The notes under the pieces were generated by a model. That model worked only from the letters and a program-made list of their open reading frames with translations, was not told the DNA's origin and made no database searches. DNA of 6,087 nt, from assembly GCA_009780595.1 (NCBI GenBank), contig WQZT01000103.1, positions 1 through 6,087 on the forward strand, given 5' to 3'. How positions within the stretch are numbered: the stretch's first letter is position 1; every line of letters starts with the position of its first letter. Shown piece after piece: positions 1 to 6,087 of the stretch. The position numbers were made by a program, and so were the translations under genes. The stretch is from Treponema sp. (GTDB lineage: Bacteria; Spirochaetota; Spirochaetia; Treponematales; Breznakiellaceae).

Positions 1-650
1 AGGGTGACGGCACGATTAGAATCGAGATGAACTTTCTGCCGGATGTGTATATCGCCTGTGATGTGTGCAAAGGCAAGCGCTTCAACAAGGAGACGCTCGA
101 CATCCGCTACAAGAGCAAGAATATTGCCGACGTGCTGGATATGACTATCGAAGAGGCGGCGGAGTTTTTTGCGCCGATTCCTCAGATTGCGCGGAAGATG
201 GACACGCTGCTTTCGGTGGGCTTGGGCTACGTCAAGCTCGGTCAGTCAGCCCTCACGCTTTCAGGCGGCGAGGCGCAGCGGGTGAAACTCGCCCTCGAAC
301 TTTCCAAGCGGTCTACGGGCAAAACGCTGTACATTCTCGACGAGCCGACGACGGGCTTGCACTTCGCGGATGTGAAGCAGTTAATGGAAGTAATTCAGCG
401 GCTTGTCGATCAGGGTAACACGGTGGTGATGATCGAGCACAACCTTGACGTGCTGCTGCAGGCGGATCACCTGGTTGATCTTGGTCCTGAAGGCGGGGAG
501 CGCGGCGGGCAGATACTCGTTACCGGAACGCCGGAGGACGTTGCGCAGTGGCCGACTTCGTACACTGGCAAGTACATCAAAGAGCTTTTGGCAGAGCGGG
601 AAAAAACAAAAGGCAAAGGGAAGGGAGTAAAGAATTGCGCCGCTTCCTGA
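1..650 (+). CDS. uvrA: UvrA, excinuclease ABC subunit A (C-terminal part, 5'-truncated by window)
   Basis: UvrA is the ATP-dependent damage-sensing subunit of UvrABC nucleotide excision repair; as a dimer it loads UvrB on damaged DNA in the cytoplasm. The reading frame is already open at base 3 and gives the last 215 residues of a protein usually about 940 long. Visible in order: [16 protein letters not shown] leading to CDVC (the second CxxC of the C-terminal zinc module; the first lies upstream), then GKRFN, the conserved [13 protein letters not shown] segment, the ABC signature LSGGEAQR (258-281), Walker B LYILDEP (327-347) with TTGLHFADV, and the H-loop histidine in MIEHN (438-440). All catalytic elements expected in this half are intact. 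The protein ends in a Lys/Gly-rich tail. The ATG at base 27 is internal, not the start. The last 16 bases overlap the start of the LptD-like gene in another frame, which suggests co-transcription. Confidence 0.97.
   Translation, partial: GDGTIRIEMNFLPDVYIACDVCKGKRFNKETLDIRYKSKNIADVLDMTIEEAAEFFAPIPQIARKMDTLLSVGLGYVKLGQSALTLSGGEAQRVKLALELSKRSTGKTLYILDEPTTGLHFADVKQLMEVIQRLVDQGNTVVMIEHNLDVLLQADHLVDLGPEGGERGGQILVTGTPEDVAQWPTSYTGKYIKELLAEREKTKGKGKGVKNCAAS
623..627 (+). promoter_or_regulatory. Ribosome binding site that fixes the TTG start of the LptD-like gene
   Basis: GGGAG lies 7 bases before the TTG at 635, inside the uvrA coding end. It supports TTG as the true start, because translation from there begins directly with a basic, then hydrophobic signal peptide. 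The in-frame ATG at 548 would add 29 basic residues in front of the signal peptide. Confidence 0.7.
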
Positions 651-3600
651 CAAAGCTGTCGCTGCTGGTGTGTTTTTTCCTTGCGGCGGCGTTGTACGTC
701 TCTGCTCAGGAAGAGGCGGCGGACGGCGCTCTTGTCAGCGAAGAACTCGGCGGCGAGCGGGTTGACGGCGAAGGTGAGTTTGGCGAGGGCGGCGTATCGG
801 CTGACGGCGAAGGTGGCGCAGACGGTGAACGTGCTGATGGCGAACTTCCGCCGGAACCGCTGCCGCCCGTAGAAATTCCGCCGGAACTTGTCCACCTCGA
901 CATGGAAATAAAAACCTCCTCCCTTATGGAACTTTCAACGTGGGCGCGGGAATTGGGCTTGAGCGATGGCGGCACACGGGAAGACCTTGCCATCCGGCTG
1001 CGCGCGCACTACGGCATTCCTTCGCAAACAGGCACACCCGCGGTAGAACAGCGGGTCGTTACAATAGAATCCGCCACCACCACGGAATATTTCACGCTTG
1101 AAGTCGTTGACGAGGATTTCGCCCGTTTTCGGGGGAATGTCATCATCAGTTTGCTGGATGGAGAGTCGGTTCACCGCATCAGCGCGGGGGAAATCCTGTT
1201 TAACCGGACTCGGAACGTGCTGACCGCGTCCGGCGGGGTTCAGTATATTCGGGAAGAAGGCAACATTGTCGAAACCTTTCGGGGCGATTCGATCACCGTT
1301 AACCTCGACAACTGGTCGAGCCTGTTTGTCGACGGTATTTCGGAGCGAACGATGTCCGGCAACCCAACCGCGTACCGCTTCGCCGGGACTATTATTTCGC
1401 GGGATGCCGAGGGTGCAACGCTGCTGCGAAACGCGGACATTACTAACCCCGCAAATGAGGAAGCTTTCTGGTCTATCAGCGCCTCCAAGCTCTGGCTTTT
1501 GCCAGGCAACGACTTTGCCATTTTGAACGCGGTTTTGCGGGTGGGAAATATCCCCCTGTTTTACCTGCCGTTTTTTTATTTTCCGGCGGATCAGGTTGTC
1601 TTTCGCCCTGTGCTGGGGCTTCGCACACGCGAGGGGACATTCTTTCAAACAACGACGTACCTTCTTGGCCGCCCCCGAACCGAAGTGATCAAGGAAAGCT
1701 CGATAGCGATGATTTTCGGCGGCGCGGATGAAGGTGCGGAAACTAAACGTGAAGGGATATTTTTACGAACCACAGGGAAACGGCGGCAAGATCCCAACAA
1801 TGTGCAGCTTGCGCTCCTTGTTGATATGTATGTAAATCTGGGTGCGTATGTTGGAGCGGAGCTGTCCCTTCCCAGCAAGGGAAGATTTGGGGCATTGAAT
1901 GTTTCCACCGGCGTAGGGTTTACCCGCAACCTGTTTTTGCTCGGCGGTAATTATACACCTTTTTTTGACGCTGATGGGGTAAGCCAGTGGAACAGCAGCA
2001 CGATTCTTTCTATGGAAGTACCATTTCGCTATCGTTTTAGGATGACCGGATCGTTCCGCTTGGGCGATGGTTCAATTTCCTGGAACATTCCCGTTTTTTC
2101 CGACCCTTTTGTTGACAGGGATTTCATGCGCCGCCCTGAGCCCAAAGACTGGTTTAGTATGCTCAGGGAGTTTGCCGAAGGTACTGACAATCACGATGAG
2201 GGCAACGATAGCATGTTAGGGGGGCAGATATGGACGGTAAGCGGCGGGCATATTAACTTCTCGCTTGGGCCGCTTAACCCGTATATTTCCTCGCTTTCAA
2301 TATCGAACATTTCCAGTTCGCTGACCTTTGCCGTGCGAAATGTGCAACCTCGGAATCCGCCGGGGTACCATCCGCCGGGGCTGCCAAACCCGGACAGGGC
2401 TTTTTTCTTTCCGCAGCGTTTTACCATGTTCAGCATGAATGCTTCTATGGCAGGTAGCCCTCTTACGTTGGGGGCTACCCCGCCGCGCCCTCCTGCTCCG
2501 TCTGAGCCTGTCGAAGCGCCGGGGCTTGCCCTGCTGCCAGATGTTCCGCTTTCCCCGTGGGCAACCGAGAACGAGGAAACGGTGAAAGATGCTGATTCTG
2601 GGGAGTTTTCTTTTTCCCCTCCGGTTTTGGGGCAGACCTTTAACATTCGCACTGCAGCAGGCCCCCGCCTGGCTGTTACCTACCGCCTTGCACCGTCTAC
2701 CGCAACAGAGATGCATTTCAACTCAGCGTCGTGGGCTTTTCAGGAGGACATTGACTGGTCCGATTTGTCTCTCGTCGAATCACGCGCCGAAGGGTCGGGA
2801 AACCTGAACTTTACCTTTAGTCCGGCTTCCGGCAACTTCTATTCGGTTGGTTTGGGGTTTACCGCGAACGCCAACTGGCGGGAGCTGATGTATATTAACG
2901 AGGAAGCCGATGAATTTACCGATTTCGCAGGTAAGCCCGATCCAAAAAGAGTTGAGGCCGCCAAGGAGAGGACTCAGACGCAGACAAACTTTCGTTCGAG
3001 CTGGAGCTTGAGCTCGAGCATGAACCCCTTCTTTCAAAGTGAGGTTTGGGGTGCAACCCAGTTACAGCACAATGTCGGAGGGTTGCTTGCGAATAACACG
3101 TTTAATACAGAAACCAAAGAAAGGGAATGGGATTTTGGCGCGTGGGACGAGGAGAAGATTACAACCCACAATGTTGCCACAACTGTTGCAGCTAATATAA
3201 TGGATTATAACCAGAGCATTAGAATGACTGCCCCGTTGCCGCCAGTTAGCTCTGTTGGCCGCTCGGCAGCTACGCTGGATGCTGAATTTAACAAGTGGAT
3301 ATTCAGGACTACCGTGAGGACAAGTGTTGTGAGGCCGTGGGACGAAGATGAGCGGGAATTCGGCGATATTAGCGTAACCGAAAGAGTTGCCTTTACCCCG
3401 CGCACCAATTTTGAACAAACGGTTATTTTTAACCCGAGAGAGGACCAGTATACGATTTTTACGTCGAGGTTGAGCAGCGGTCCTTTTTCGTCATCGTATT
3501 CGGTGCGCTATGATGTTCCGTGGCGGTTTAACCCACAATTTGGCGATGCGCTTGCTGGCAACCAGCAACTGTGGATTCAGCGGGATGAGCATAACAATCT

Positions 3601-4186
3601 CTTCGAGCCATCCCTTGAACCGCGCGAATTGACCTTCTCGTACAGTCCTTCATTTTCACGGAATGATCTGTGGGCTCGTCGAATGGGCTTTTCCGTAAAC
3701 TTTAACACGAGCATGGTTTTTGATCTTCAGCGGTATACCAGCTCCCGCTTGAATTTCAGCATGAGTATTGCAACGCGAATAACGAACTTTCTTGAATTGG
3801 AATTTCGCGCCACTGCGGAAAACGCCGTGCTGTACCGCTATTTCCAAAACATACCTTTTTTTGCCAAGCCTCCTGTTGATCTGTGGCCGGGCGCTTACGA
3901 AACTAATTTTTTTGTCGATCTTCTCAATTCGTTCCGTTTTGATAGTGATGAGTTGCGGCAGCGATCAGGATTTAAGTTACGCAGCATCAACGTAACACTT
4001 ACCCATTTCCTCGGGGACTGGAACGCGCGGCTGACTATCAGTTCGTTCCCTGTCCTTGAGCGCAACCCCGGCAGTCAGCCCACCTACGAGTTCCAGAACG
4101 AGATTACCTTTTTGATTCAGTGGGTTCCCATTGCAGAAATCAGAACTCAGATAGATTATACCGATAAGACCTTGAAGGTTAAGTAG
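635..4186 (+). CDS. lptD: LptD/OstA-like outer-membrane assembly protein, long treponemal type
   Basis: LptD forms the outer-membrane beta-barrel that receives lipopolysaccharide or a related glycolipid from a periplasmic LptA-type bridge. With the TTG start the protein has 1183 residues, against about 784 in E. coli. Residues 1-24 form a signal peptide (RR, K, then a hydrophobic core) with a likely signal peptidase I cut after VSA; Cys13 is not in a good lipobox. Next come an acidic DGE-repeat stretch (25-70), a proline-rich hinge (72-83), a SAP-like two-helix motif (about 94-127), an OstA/LptA-like beta domain (about 137-300), and the family hallmark [18 protein letters not shown] (302-319) followed by [19 protein letters not shown]. 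The rest has alternating polar/aromatic strands typical of a large barrel, interrupted by a Pro-rich insert near 616-641. The mature chain has no cysteine, so the disulfides of E. coli LptD cannot form. The C-terminus ends in KVK rather than the terminal aromatic residue common in barrels. The family call is firm; the cargo is unknown, as T. pallidum makes no LPS. Confidence 0.88.
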   Translation: MRRFLTKLSLLVCFFLAAALYVSAQEEAADGALVSEELGGERVDGEGEFGEGGVSADGEGGADGERADGELPPEPLPPVEIPPELVHLDMEIKTSSLMELSTWARELGLSDGGTREDLAIRLRAHYGIPSQTGTPAVEQRVVTIESATTTEYFTLEVVDEDFARFRGNVIISLLDGESVHRISAGEILFNRTRNVLTASGGVQYIREEGNIVETFRGDSITVNLDNWSSLFVDGISERTMSGNPTAYRFAGTIISRDAEGATLLRNADITNPANEEAFWSISASKLWLLPGNDFAILNAVLRVGNIPLFYLPFFYFPADQVVFRPVLGLRTREGTFFQTTTYLLGRPRTEVIKESSIAMIFGGADEGAETKREGIFLRTTGKRRQDPNNVQLALLVDMYVNLGAYVGAELSLPSKGRFGALNVSTGVGFTRNLFLLGGNYTPFFDADGVSQWNSSTILSMEVPFRYRFRMTGSFRLGDGSISWNIPVFSDPFVDRDFMRRPEPKDWFSMLREFAEGTDNHDEGNDSMLGGQIWTVSGGHINFSLGPLNPYISSLSISNISSSLTFAVRNVQPRNPPGYHPPGLPNPDRAFFFPQRFTMFSMNASMAGSPLTLGATPPRPPAPSEPVEAPGLALLPDVPLSPWATENEETVKDADSGEFSFSPPVLGQTFNIRTAAGPRLAVTYRLAPSTATEMHFNSASWAFQEDIDWSDLSLVESRAEGSGNLNFTFSPASGNFYSVGLGFTANANWRELMYINEEADEFTDFAGKPDPKRVEAAKERTQTQTNFRSSWSLSSSMNPFFQSEVWGATQLQHNVGGLLANNTFNTETKEREWDFGAWDEEKITTHNVATTVAANIMDYNQSIRMTAPLPPVSSVGRSAATLDAEFNKWIFRTTVRTSVVRPWDEDEREFGDISVTERVAFTPRTNFEQTVIFNPREDQYTIFTSRLSSGPFSSSYSVRYDVPWRFNPQFGDALAGNQQLWIQRDEHNNLFEPSLEPRELTFSYSPSFSRNDLWARRMGFSVNFNTSMVFDLQRYTSSRLNFSMSIATRITNFLELEFRATAENAVLYRYFQNIPFFAKPPVDLWPGAYETNFFVDLLNSFRFDSDELRQRSGFKLRSINVTLTHFLGDWNARLTISSFPVLERNPGSQPTYEFQNEITFLIQWVPIAEIRTQIDYTDKTLKVK
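764..844 (+). repeat. Degenerate in-frame DGE repeat, acidic N-terminus of LptD-like protein
   Basis: GAYGGYGAA copies begin at 764, 803, 821 and 836, and each encodes Asp-Gly-Glu in frame. The spacings (39, 18 and 15 bases) are multiples of three, as expected of an expandable codon repeat. The peptide is acidic, Gly-rich and probably disordered, lying just after the signal peptide cleavage site. Confidence 0.7.
914..1015 (+). other. SAP-like helix-turn-helix motif within the LptD-like protein
   Basis: Residues 94-127 read as two short helices around a Gly-rich turn: [16 protein letters not shown], then [15 protein letters not shown]. The spacing of L..L...LGL, the GT turn, and (R/K)EDL...L matches the general pattern of SAP motifs, which usually bind nucleic acid. 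Here the motif follows a signal peptide, so it should face the periplasm. The resemblance is by eye only. Confidence 0.45.
2453..2479 (+). repeat. Strong inverted repeat inside the LptD-like gene
   Basis: The arms 2453-2462 (GGTAGCCCTC) and 2470-2479 (GGGGGCTACC) pair over 10 positions with one G-T wobble around the 7-base loop TTACGTT. The innermost C-G pair and the outer 8-bp perfect arm make it stable as RNA. It encodes GSPLTLGAT (residues 607-615), immediately before the proline-rich insert. Confidence 0.75.
2502..2516 (+). repeat. CTGAGCCTGTCGAAG, possible copy of a dispersed bacterial repeat core
   Basis: The 15-mer CTGAGCCTGTCGAAG matches from memory a core (reverse CTTCGACAGGCTCAG) found as scattered short repeats in many bacterial genomes. 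It occurs once in this window, in frame, encoding most of SEPVEA inside the proline-rich insert of the LptD-like protein. One copy alone cannot prove a repeat family here. Confidence 0.4.
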
Positions 4187-4202
4187 CAGTTTTAGGCAAC
4201 GA

Positions 4203-4214
4203 TTTGATTACAAA
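4203..4214 (+). promoter_or_regulatory. Palindrome TTTG-N4-CAAA upstream of recA, possible operator
   Basis: TTTG (4203-4206) and CAAA (4211-4214) are exact inverted arms around ATTA, 138 bases before the recA start. It resembles the TTTG-N5-CAAA box reported for Leptospira LexA but has one base fewer in the spacer. It overlaps the -35-like hexamers TTGATT (4204-4209) and TTACAA (4208-4213). Operator function is speculative, since no lexA is visible here and several treponemes are thought to lack it. Confidence 0.25.
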
Positions 4215-4236
4215 GTAGCCGTCAGACAGATATTTT
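4208..4236 (+). promoter_or_regulatory. Weak candidate promoter for recA-folK
   Basis: TTACAA (4208-4213) and TATTTT (4231-4236) are separated by 17 bases and match sigma-70 hexamers only partly. The region is the AT-rich part of the only intergenic gap. No clear rho-independent terminator follows the LptD-like gene, so read-through from upstream is equally possible. Confidence 0.25.
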
Positions 4237-4253
4237 AATACACTCACTATTAA
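4235..4253 (+). repeat. Inverted repeat TTAATA-N7-TATTAA in the recA leader
   Basis: The perfect 6-bp arms TTAATA (4235-4240) and TATTAA (4248-4253) flank CACTCAC. The all-AT arms make a poor RNA hairpin or terminator, so a protein-binding site or chance in AT-rich DNA is more likely. Confidence 0.35.
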
Positions 4254-4342
4254 CTTCTTTCTCATTTTGTGGTAGGCTTGAAAAAACGCGAAAAATGGCG
4301 AGAAATCAAAGCAAAAATAATGCTGGCGCCATATGAGGGGAT

Positions 4343-4346
4343 GGAG
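4343..4346 (+). promoter_or_regulatory. Ribosome binding site that fixes the recA start
   Basis: GGAG sits 6 bases before ATG 4353. In-frame alternatives upstream (GTG 4269, ATG 4320, ATG 4341) have no properly spaced purine-rich site, so 4353 is chosen. Confidence 0.75.
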
Positions 4347-4352
4347 ATATAT

Positions 4353-5681
4353 ATGGCAAAGTCAAGTGATTCAGAGAAATCGAAGGCGAGGGGAGTGCCT
4401 CTTGCTACGGCTGAGGAGAAAGAGAAGGCGCTGGAAGCGGCGCGGCTGCAGATTGAAAAGCAGTACGGTTCGGGCTCGCTGATTAAGCTCGGCACGCACA
4501 ACAACGCCGCCGGAATTGAGGTTGTTCCTTCGGGTTCGATCCTCTTGGATGAGGCGTTGGGTGTTGGCGGCTATCCGCGCGGCAGGATTATCGAGATTTT
4601 CGGGCCTGAGTCGTCGGGAAAGACGACGTTGGCGCTGCACGCGGTGGCGGAAGCCCAGAAGCTGGGGGGGATCGCGGCGTTTATCGATGCGGAGCACGCC
4701 CTTGATCCGGTGTATGCCAAAAATCTGGGTGTTAATATCGAAAACCTCTGGGTTTCACAGCCGGATTCTGGTGAGCAGGCGCTGGAAATCGCCGAAAGTC
4801 TTGTGCGTTCGGGCGCGGTCGACATTATCGTGGTGGACTCGGTGGCGGCGTTGACTCCGCAGGCCGAAATCGACGGGGATATGGGAGACGCGCAGATGGG
4901 GTTGCAGGCGCGGCTGATGAGCCAGGCGATGCGTAAGCTCACGGCAATTATCAACCGCTCGCGGACTATTCTGATTTTTATCAACCAAATTCGTATGAAG
5001 ATTGGCGTTATGTTCGGAAGTCCTGAAACGACGACCGGGGGAAACGCGCTGAAGTTTTACTCGTCGTTGCGGATTGATGTGCGGAAAATCGACACGATTG
5101 ATGCGGGCAAGGATACCGACGCTATTGGTAACCGCGTAAAGGTTAAGGTTGTCAAGAATAAGGTTGCGCCGCCGTTCAGGAAGGTTGAACTTGAGATTTT
5201 GTTCGGTAAAGGTGTTTCCGCTGTCGGAAGTCTTTTGGACGCGGCGGTCAAGCACGGGATTATCGATAAAAAGGGCGCGTGGTATTCCTGCGGTGAGGAA
5301 AAGATTGGGCAAGGGCGGGAAAGTGCGCGGGATTACCTTGCACAAAACGCCGCGTTTGCCGCGGATGTTGAGGTCAAACTGCGGAAGATTATGTTTCCCG
5401 GTAAGGTTTTCCCGCCGTCTGGCGCAACAGCGGCGGCTGCAACGGCGCAAAGTGCAACGCCCGCTTCCGGGGCTGCTCCTGCTGGTGGTGGAGTTGGTGC
5501 TTCGGCTGGTGCTGCCGCTGGAATGGCGGCAAAAGCCGCCGCTTCCGACACGGTGCGCCGTGCGCCTCCGCCGAAGAGCCCTCTCCCCAACGAACAGTCG
5601 GTAGGTCTTAGTTTAAGTAACGGCGGCTCGGACGGCGATGAATACCCTGTCGGCGGCGAGGATGACGACGGCCTTTTCTGA
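4353..5681 (+). CDS. recA: RecA recombinase with long Ala/Gly/Pro-rich C-terminal extension
   Basis: RecA polymerises on single-stranded DNA, drives ATP-dependent strand exchange and acts as SOS co-protease in bacteria that have LexA. The chosen ATG gives 442 residues; most RecA proteins are near 350. Visible: Walker [10 protein letters not shown] (84-92, Lys90), catalytic Glu114 in DAEHALDP, Walker B IIVVD (158-162), loop L1 around GDMGDAQMG (175-183), loop L2 [14 protein letters not shown] (223-236), the signature ALKFYSSLR, and the C-terminal domain containing [16 protein letters not shown] (308-323). The core ends near 350. It is followed by about 70 residues rich in Ala, Gly and Pro with a few basic residues, and then an acidic tail ending GGEDDDGLF, which resembles the regulatory acidic tail of E. 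coli RecA in character. The N-terminus is about 18 residues longer than E. coli. All key residues are present, so it should be active. The stop overlaps the folK start. Confidence 0.97.
   Translation: MAKSSDSEKSKARGVPLATAEEKEKALEAARLQIEKQYGSGSLIKLGTHNNAAGIEVVPSGSILLDEALGVGGYPRGRIIEIFGPESSGKTTLALHAVAEAQKLGGIAAFIDAEHALDPVYAKNLGVNIENLWVSQPDSGEQALEIAESLVRSGAVDIIVVDSVAALTPQAEIDGDMGDAQMGLQARLMSQAMRKLTAIINRSRTILIFINQIRMKIGVMFGSPETTTGGNALKFYSSLRIDVRKIDTIDAGKDTDAIGNRVKVKVVKNKVAPPFRKVELEILFGKGVSAVGSLLDAAVKHGIIDKKGAWYSCGEEKIGQGRESARDYLAQNAAFAADVEVKLRKIMFPGKVFPPSGATAAAATAQSATPASGAAPAGGGVGASAGAAAGMAAKAAASDTVRRAPPPKSPLPNEQSVGLSLSNGGSDGDEYPVGGEDDDGLF
5525..5562 (+). repeat. Two adjacent small hairpins in the recA tail coding region
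   Basis: GGCGGC-AAAA-GCCGCC (5525-5540) is a perfect 6-bp stem with a tetraloop. CACGG-TGCG-CCGTG (5549-5562) is a perfect 5-bp stem. Both lie in the low-complexity linker. There is no T-run, so they are not terminators, and GC-rich Ala/Gly codons can produce such pairs by chance. Confidence 0.45.
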
Positions 5682-6087
5682 TGCTGGCAGTTTTGGGGCT
5701 TGGCTCGAATGTCGGCGACAGCTGCCGCACCGTGCTTGACGCGGTAACGGCGCTGGAGCAGGTGCTTGACGGGCTGCGCCGCGCGTCCCTGTACGAAACT
5801 GAGCCGATGTATGTTGCGGATCAGGGCAAGTTTATCAACACTGCCGTTTCAGGCTTGTACGCGGGCACGGCGGAAGAGTTGCTCGCCCGCGTGAACCGAA
5901 TTGAGGCGGAGTTTGGCAGGGATCGTGGTAAAGAACAGCGCTGGGGAGAGCGGACATTGGACATCGATATACTGCTTTTCGGCGAGCGGCGGATTGTTCG
6001 CCCCGCCTCAAAAAACCAGCCGTATCTGGAAATTCCCCACCCGCGCCTGAAAGAGCGGCGCTTTGCCCTTCAGCCGCTGCTGGAACT
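5681..6087 (+). CDS. folK: FolK, 6-hydroxymethyl-7,8-dihydropterin pyrophosphokinase (3'-truncated by window)
   Basis: FolK transfers pyrophosphate from ATP to 6-hydroxymethyl-7,8-dihydropterin, giving AMP and the substrate of dihydropteroate synthase in folate synthesis. The gene is not long enough inside the window to show its stop: 135 codons are present of a usual 150-170. Visible: the N-terminal GLGSNVGD, the segment ASLYETEPMYVADQGKFINTA that corresponds to the substrate-binding part, the family signature RWGERTLDIDIL (87-98) with the two metal-binding aspartates Asp94 and Asp96, then IPHPRLKERRFALQPLLE. All expected catalytic residues are present. The ATG shares its first base with the recA stop (TGATG). 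The nearest purine run, GAGGA at 5658-5662, is 18 bases away, too far to act well, so translation probably depends on ribosomes finishing recA. What follows (often folP or other folate genes) is outside the window. Confidence 0.95.
   Translation, partial: MLAVLGLGSNVGDSCRTVLDAVTALEQVLDGLRRASLYETEPMYVADQGKFINTAVSGLYAGTAEELLARVNRIEAEFGRDRGKEQRWGERTLDIDILLFGERRIVRPASKNQPYLEIPHPRLKERRFALQPLLE

Noticed and set aside
548..634. ATG at 548 as the start of the LptD-like protein
   Set aside because: It lies deep inside uvrA without a ribosome binding site and would put 29 basic residues before a normal signal peptide; TTG at 635 with GGGAG fits better.
667..682. Lipobox around Cys13 making the LptD-like protein a lipoprotein
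   Set aside because: The residues before the Cys are LLV, without the small residue required at -1, and a good signal peptidase I site (VSA) lies downstream.
706..1648. Long minus-strand open frames opposite the LptD-like gene (706-993 and 935-1648)
   Set aside because: They are antisense shadows of a strongly supported gene, with no recognisable domains; the 706-993 frame is the Ser/Pro-rich complement of the DGE repeat.
4187..4268. Rho-independent terminator after the LptD-like gene
   Set aside because: No GC-rich stem followed by a T-run is present; the only inverted repeats have weak AT arms or short TTTG/CAAA arms.
4269..4352. GTG 4269, ATG 4320 or ATG 4341 as the recA start
   Set aside because: None has a properly spaced ribosome binding site, and the added residues (including a basic [12 protein letters not shown] stretch) do not match RecA N-termini.
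4755..5450. 231-codon minus-strand open frame opposite recA
   Set aside because: It overlaps the conserved RecA core throughout and is Arg-rich with no recognisable motif, as expected of a complement of GC-rich coding DNA.
5596..5626. Peptide GLSLSNGG near the RecA end, resembling the LSLSKG reading of the CTGAGCCTGTCGAAG repeat
   Set aside because: The DNA here (CTTAGTTTAAGTAACGG) differs at many positions from the repeat, so the peptide likeness is probably chance.

Overview
The window looks like ordinary chromosome from a spirochaete, most probably Treponema or a close relative. The evidence is the order uvrA followed by a very long LptD/OstA-type outer-membrane protein, an arrangement I recall from Treponema pallidum (TP0514-TP0515), and the unusual architecture of that LptD. 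The moderately high G+C by eye would suit a gut or environmental treponeme better than T. pallidum or T. denticola. The genus is inference and no search was run. All genes are on the + strand and tightly packed. I see no mobile element, phage, CRISPR, tRNA or rRNA.

Layout: (1) bases 1-650 hold the last 215 codons of uvrA, the damage-recognition ATPase of nucleotide excision repair. (2) Bases 635-4186 hold an 1183-residue LptD-like outer-membrane protein. It starts at a TTG inside the end of uvrA and is probably translationally coupled to it. (3) Bases 4187-4352 are the only intergenic gap, AT-rich and with two short palindromes that could be promoter or operator elements for recA. (4) Bases 4353-5681 hold recA, complete, with a long Ala/Gly/Pro-rich C-terminal extension. 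(5) Bases 5681-6087 hold the first 135 codons of folK, whose start overlaps the recA stop (TGATG); it runs off the end.

Functionally, uvrA and recA belong to DNA repair, LptD to outer-membrane biogenesis and folK to folate synthesis. They look like neighbours sharing transcripts rather than one pathway. I do not find a new multi-gene system. The parts most worth a second look lie inside the LptD gene: a SAP-like helical motif in an exported protein, a complete absence of cysteine after the signal peptide, an acidic DGE-repeat N-terminus, and a proline-rich insert whose DNA carries a strong hairpin and a repeat-like 15-mer. The RecA tail and the palindromes upstream of recA come next.
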